A stretch of DNA of 64,000 nt, from assembly GCA_030602885.1 (NCBI GenBank), contig JAUVYV010000001.1:103189-167188 (forward strand), read 5' to 3'. Shown here one piece after another: positions 60,494 through 64,000 of this stretch (within the stretch, counting starts at the first letter, position 1; each line of letters starts with the position of its first letter). The DNA comes from Phycisphaerales bacterium (lineage in GTDB: Bacteria; Planctomycetota; Phycisphaerae; Sedimentisphaerales; Anaerobacaceae). The position numbers were made by a program, and so were the translations under genes. Under the pieces are notes generated by a model, which was given only the letters and a program-made list of their open reading frames with translations, made no database searches and was not told the DNA's origin.

Positions 60494-62023
60494 ATGTTAG
60501 CCAGATTGCACAGTGTAACGCTTGACGGTATCGAAGGGGCCATCTGTGAGGTCGAAGTCGATGTCGCCCGCGGCGGATTCGAGAAGACACTAATCGTCGG
60601 CCTGCCCGATACCGCCGTAAAAGAAAGCTCCGAGCGGGTCAAAAGCGCGATTATCAACTCGGGCTACAAATACCCCAAGACGCAGTCGGTGGTCAATCTT
60701 GCCCCGGCGGATATCAAAAAGGAAGGCCCGGCGTTCGATTTGCCGATTGCCCTCGGAATGCTGCTCGGCTCAGGTGTTTTCGCAAGTAGCTTTCTCAAGG
60801 AGTACGTTATCGTCGGCGAGCTTGCCCTCGATGGGAGGGTAAGGCCGGTCAACGGTATTCTGAGTATGGCGATAACGGCGGCGGCAAACGGCTTTAAGCA
60901 GATGATTGTTCCGATAGATAATGCCAAAGAGGCCGCAGTTGTTCAGGAGCTCGATGTTTACGGCGCCGGCTCACTGACACAGGCGGCGAGCTTCCTTTCG
61001 GGCCGGTTGGCGCTTGAAACAACCGTCGTCAACATCGATGAGCTTTTCGACGTCGTCTCGAACTACGAAGTCGATTTCGCAGACGTTAAAGGCCAGGAAA
61101 GCGTCAAGCGTGCCCTGACCATCGCCGCCGCGGGAGCGCACAATATAATGATGATAGGCCCGCCCGGAGCGGGTAAATCGATGCTGGCCCAGCGGCTGGC
61201 GACTGTTCTGCCGCCTTTGAGCCTGGACGAATCGCTCGAGACAACCCGCATCTATTCATCGGTGGGACTGCTTGCCCGCGACAAGGCCCTCATGGCGACC
61301 CGGCCTGTGCGGATGCCGCACCATACCGCCAGCGGGCCTGCACTGGTCGGCGGCGGCACAACGCCCCGGCCGGGAGAATTGTCACTGGCCCATTACGGAA
61401 TTTTGTTTCTCGATGAGTTTGCCGAGTTCCCGAGGCACATTTTGGAGATGATTCGCCAGCCGATGGAAGATGGCTCTGTCACCGTCTCTCGCGCAAAACG
61501 CACCGTTCGCTTTCCCGCCAGGTTCATGCTCGTCGCCGCGATGAACCCCTGCCCGTGCGGCTATTTCGGCACCGATGCAAGACGCTGCAAATGCACGCCC
61601 GGCCAGATTGAAAGATACATCTCGAAAATCTCAGGCCCTCTCGTTGACAGAATCGACATACACATCGAGGTCCCGCCGATATTGTTCAGCAAGCTGCGCT
61701 CCAGGCGGCAGCAGCTCGGCTCCGAGCTGATGAGGGCGGACGTGATAAAGGCAAGAGACGCCCAGACGACTCGCTTCGGTGACGGCAAAACCCTGACAAA
61801 CTCGCGAATGACCCATAAGCAAGTTGAGAAGTTCTGCCCGCTCGATTCACCTTCTGAGATGCTGCTCAAGCAGGCGATGACCGAGTTCGGCTTAAGCGCC
61901 CGTGCCCACGATAAAATCTGCAAGGTCGCCCGCACCATCGCCGACCTTTCCGGCGAAGAGCAAATAGCCCCCGAGCACATCGCCGAAGCAATAAGCTACC
62001 GAAAACTCGACAGAAGACTGTGA
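60494..62023 (+). CDS. comM: YifB/ComM family Mg-chelatase-like AAA+ ATPase
   Basis: 509 residues. N-terminal Lon-protease-like ChlI domain (EVDVARGGFEKTLIVGLPD, RVKSAIINSGYKYP), then an AAA+ domain with Walker A IGPPGAGKSMLAQRLAT, LFLDEFAEFPRHILEMIRQP, and the C-terminal zinc-site-like CPCGYFGTDARRCKCTP. In naturally competent bacteria ComM is a branch-migration helicase that helps integrate donor DNA; in others the role is open. GGGGAAAA just before ATG can serve as SD. The MITE-like element directly upstream may influence its expression. Confidence 0.94.
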   Translation: MLARLHSVTLDGIEGAICEVEVDVARGGFEKTLIVGLPDTAVKESSERVKSAIINSGYKYPKTQSVVNLAPADIKKEGPAFDLPIALGMLLGSGVFASSFLKEYVIVGELALDGRVRPVNGILSMAITAAANGFKQMIVPIDNAKEAAVVQELDVYGAGSLTQAASFLSGRLALETTVVNIDELFDVVSNYEVDFADVKGQESVKRALTIAAAGAHNIMMIGPPGAGKSMLAQRLATVLPPLSLDESLETTRIYSSVGLLARDKALMATRPVRMPHHTASGPALVGGGTTPRPGELSLAHYGILFLDEFAEFPRHILEMIRQPMEDGSVTVSRAKRTVRFPARFMLVAAMNPCPCGYFGTDARRCKCTPGQIERYISKISGPLVDRIDIHIEVPPILFSKLRSRRQQLGSELMRADVIKARDAQTTRFGDGKTLTNSRMTHKQVEKFCPLDSPSEMLLKQAMTEFGLSARAHDKICKVARTIADLSGEEQIAPEHIAEAISYRKLDRRL

Positions 62024-62247
62024 AGAAAAGCCGGCCCGCCGGGGTCCTTGAATCATCGGTGTTTGTAGGGCCTATCCTGCACGTGCCGGCAAAATGGCAT
62101 ATTCACGACGAGTCTAAGATTCTGTAAGTTCTTATAACGCCGAGTCTTAAGGAGGGGGATTTTTTGGTTAACCCGCCTGCAGGTACTGCCGATAAAACAG
62201 TGAATTGTAAAAGGCGTATGTTGGCTTAACGTAAAGGGGAATTGAAA

Positions 62248-62583
62248 ATGGGGATTCAGAACTGGTCGGAAAATATAATTCTCGTGGACCTGCCTGCCGA
62301 ACCGCAGATGGGCGATGAGCTCAAGACCGTAACCGACATCGTCCGCGACCGTGGCGACTGCGACGTGGTGGTCGATTTTTCGGGCGTTGACATCATAACG
62401 TCTTCGAGCTTATCGAAGCTGCTCAAGCTCCGCAAGCTGCTGCTCGACTGGGACCACCAGCTTGTCTTCTGCAACGTTGCACCGGCGACGAAGGGCATCT
62501 TTGCGGTTACCGGCCTTGAGGGCATCTTCGAGATCGTCGATGACAAGTTCGTGGCCCTTGCATCTCTGCAAATGGTCAGTTGA
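62248..62583 (+). CDS. STAS-domain protein (anti-sigma factor antagonist-like)
   Basis: 111 residues, a single STAS domain. VVVDFSGVDIITSSSLSKLL has the Asp and Ser positions of SpoIIAA-type antagonists, where the Ser is phosphorylated by an anti-sigma kinase; NVAPATKGIFAVTGLEGIFE follows as usual. ATG 62248 has AAAGGGG eight bases upstream and is preferred to TTG 62242. A partner-switching regulator is implied, but no anti-sigma factor or sigma gene is adjacent. Confidence 0.9.
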   Translation: MGIQNWSENIILVDLPAEPQMGDELKTVTDIVRDRGDCDVVVDFSGVDIITSSSLSKLLKLRKLLLDWDHQLVFCNVAPATKGIFAVTGLEGIFEIVDDKFVALASLQMVS

Positions 62584-62796
62584 TTCGGCGTTGCCGGGGG
62601 GCATCACCAATAAAGCAAAGCTCGCTCAAGTCCCCTTTCTGCCACGCACAGCCGACCCGGCCTGCAAAGACCTTGACAATCGCCCCGGCTTTTGCTAATA
62701 TAAGCTTGGTGCTTGTTGAGCCGGCTACGAACTTCGCCGGCACCGGCGGTGTTCGCAATCTGCTCGCAAGGGGCCTTGATTTTAGGACACAGCTAA

Positions 62797-63510
62797 ATGG
62801 AAGATAAAGCTCTGCAGCAGCTCGAGCAGATAATCGGTTATGAATTCTCCAACCGCGACCTCCTCGCCAGGGCATTCACCCATTCGTCGGCTGTTGACAA
62901 TCGTACCTTGAGCAACGAGCGTCTGGAGTTTCTCGGCGATTCGGTGCTTGCTCTTGTCATCTGCCGGGCGATTTTCGACCGTTCGCCCGATTACCTTGAA
63001 GGTGACCTGACAAAAATGAAAAGCATGCTCGTCTCCCGAAGGACCTGCGCACGCGTCGCCCGCCGGCTCGGGCTGCACGAATTCCTCGAGGTAGGCAAGG
63101 GCATGACCGACAGCCAGTCACTCTCGCGGTCTCTTGCGGCGGGCCTGCTCGAAGCGATCATTGCCGCCATATTTATTGATGGCGGTCTGGAAAAGGCGGG
63201 AAGTTTCATATTGAGCAACTTTGCCTCCTTAATCGAGCAGGCCGATACCGAACAGAACCAGGGCAATTTCAAGTCCATGCTCCAACAGTACGCACAGCAG
63301 GACTTAAATACCACACCCGTCTATGAGCTGCTCGACGAGAAAGGGCCCGACCACAACAAGTGCTTCGAGGTCCAGGTGGTCATAGACCGCCGACACTTCC
63401 CCAGCGCCTGGGGCACAAATAAAAAGGATGCCGAACAGAAGGCCGCCCTCAACGCCCTTGTCGAGCTGGGTATCTTCGAAGAGAGCTTCGCCGATGTGGA
63501 AACCGATTAG
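62797..63510 (+). CDS. rnc: Ribonuclease III
   Basis: 237 residues; cleaves double-stranded RNA in rRNA and mRNA maturation. RNase III domain with the signature NERLEFLGDSVLALV (Glu41, Asp48) and a C-terminal dsRNA-binding domain (about 160-230, FKSMLQQYAQQ and AWGTNKKDAEQKAAL). At the second catalytic block LAAGLLEAIIAAIFIDGG the Glu (119) is kept, but the Asp that stands three residues before it in E. coli (Asp114) is Gly116 here. The protein is otherwise complete. Start ATG 62797 is supported by homology of MEDKALQQLEQIIGYEFSN rather than by an SD. It follows the STAS gene by 213 bases. Confidence 0.94.
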   Translation: MEDKALQQLEQIIGYEFSNRDLLARAFTHSSAVDNRTLSNERLEFLGDSVLALVICRAIFDRSPDYLEGDLTKMKSMLVSRRTCARVARRLGLHEFLEVGKGMTDSQSLSRSLAAGLLEAIIAAIFIDGGLEKAGSFILSNFASLIEQADTEQNQGNFKSMLQQYAQQDLNTTPVYELLDEKGPDHNKCFEVQVVIDRRHFPSAWGTNKKDAEQKAALNALVELGIFEESFADVETD

Positions 63511-63538
63511 CCCCAGACCTCACAATTCCGCTGAAAAA

Positions 63539-63648
63539 GGCTCCTTGTTCCGGTATAACTTACTGAAAACAAGGAAGTTAACCCAAAGAACAGGGAGCCA
63601 TCACGTAAAAACAAACTAACTGGGGACAACTAACTGGAACTGGGGACA
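63539..63648. repeat. Inverted and direct repeats downstream of rnc
   Basis: GGCTCCTTGTTC (63539-63550) faces GAACAGGGAGCC (63588-63599), 11 of 12 pairs plus one wobble. Right after it AACTGGGGACA occurs twice at a 20-base period (63618-63628 and 63638-63648). Non-coding; REP-like or the scar of insertions. Could also end the rnc transcript weakly, although no T-run follows. Confidence 0.6.
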
Positions 63649-63746
63649 GTGGGGCTGTTGAAAAAGTCCTCTCTGCCGATATAATACTGTACATCACTTG
63701 GAGTCTTAAATCCACAGTCTGATCACATGGTCATGGAGGATTTATC
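63649..63746. mobile_element. Probable left end of an IS1182-like element, truncated
   Basis: GGCTGTTGAAAAAGTCC at about 63653-63669 resembles the terminal sequence seen in IS1182/IS5-type elements and is followed by a TATAAT-like box (near 63679) and a transposase start at 63747 with SD GGAGG. The other end is not in the window. Confidence 0.5.
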
Positions 63747-63923
63747 GTGATAGGCAACCAAGCTCGCTGGCAGGAAGATCTTTTCGTAGCGGCTCCGTTA
63801 TCATCACTTGTTCCGGATGATCACATTCTCAAACGTGTCGATTCGGTGCTTGGGGGAAGAAAAGGGGTCAGGAGCATTTTCTGTGTCGGACGCGAGGTTG
63901 CAGAGTCGGAAGGGACAACCTAA
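63747..63923 (+). pseudogene. N-terminal fragment of an IS1182-type transposase
   Basis: A GTG start with GGAGG upstream gives RWQEDLFVAAPLSSLVPDDH followed by ILKRVDSVL, the N-terminal signature of IS1182-family transposases ('L-x-x-L-V-P-x-D-H-L-L-R-x-I-D'). After 38 codons the frame runs into unrelated sequence (GGRKGVRSIF) and stops at 63921. The DDE domain is absent, so it is inactive. Confidence 0.7.
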
Positions 63924-63956
63924 GGATTGACACGGGTTTTTCAGCTTTTTTCCTTT

Positions 63957-63984
63957 AATCCGTGAAAATCCGTGCCAATCCGTG
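63957..63984. repeat. Short tandem AATCCGTG repeat at the window end
   Basis: AATCCGTG occurs three times at a 10-base period, part of a dispersed intergenic repeat type (compare CCACGGA words at 34155-34215). No gene. Confidence 0.6.
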
Positions 63985-64000
63985 GTTTGAACATTTTTTT

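Overview
The window reads as a chromosomal segment of an anaerobic or sediment-type planctomycete, most likely class Phycisphaerae. The reasons are a HYExAFE-type protein (a family I know from planctomycetes), Tat-exported Gfo/Idh/MocA oxidoreductases and sugar-isomerase-like proteins in tandem, a sulfatase and a GH29 fucosidase, large lineage-specific membrane or secreted proteins without named domains, and low-complexity intergenic repeats. Most genes are housekeeping with clear Shine-Dalgarno (SD) sites. Several starts given here are shorter than the longest open frame because an SD site or an ATGA stop/start overlap fixes them.

Layout. 1-6.9 kb: sulfatase end, a secreted unknown protein, clpC with a consensus sigma-70 promoter and a terminator, and a secreted alpha-L-fucosidase. 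6.9-9.9 kb: a membrane-anchored protein, an RNase HI-PurN fusion, a zinc-ribbon coiled-coil protein and a broken GGDEF gene. 9.9-16.8 kb: tsaB, tRNA nucleotidyltransferase and rsmD (ATGA-coupled), an exported redoxin, then ykgJ-hisS-HYExAFE, and an RluA-type pseudouridine synthase. 16.8-22.4 kb: hom, a phosphoglycerate-mutase-like proposed homoserine kinase and lysC (threonine/lysine branch), a nuclease and a membrane protein. 22.4-33.6 kb, all minus strand: rpsO-pnp followed by an NtrC-type two-component pair, a receiver plus HD-GYP pair, a pseudopilin, and argH-thiL-tsaE. 33.6-34.7 kb is a gene-free repeat region.

34.7-44.4 kb: a secreted nitrilase-fold hydrolase, asnS with a coiled-coil insert, and an exported sugar-metabolism cluster (xylose-isomerase-like barrel, two Gfo/Idh paralogues, the scar of a third, a truncated B12-radical-SAM gene, a fucose-isomerase-like protein). 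44.5-49.1 kb: the glycine cleavage genes gcvT-gcvH-gcvPA-gcvPB, without lpd. 49.2-53.1 kb: an amino acid permease fused to a PTS EIIA-like domain, then GTP-dependent PEP carboxykinase. 57.3-60.0 kb: pyruvate phosphate dikinase, which with PEPCK forms a PEP/pyruvate/oxaloacetate node. The end holds comM, a STAS protein, rnc and transposase debris.

The most unusual stretch is 53.6-56.3 kb. An orphan sigma-54 activator without a receiver domain is followed by a near-consensus -24/-12 promoter, a five-codon leader frame with a strong SD, a pseudo-receiver lacking the phospho-acceptor Asp, an array of at least four ~110-120 bp units that each fold into two hairpins with compensatory base changes between copies, and finally a very strong intrinsic terminator. 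It looks like a sigma-54-controlled transcript carrying a tandem structured-RNA array. A 181-bp MITE-like element with perfect 18-bp inverted ends and a 5-bp target duplication lies just upstream of comM.
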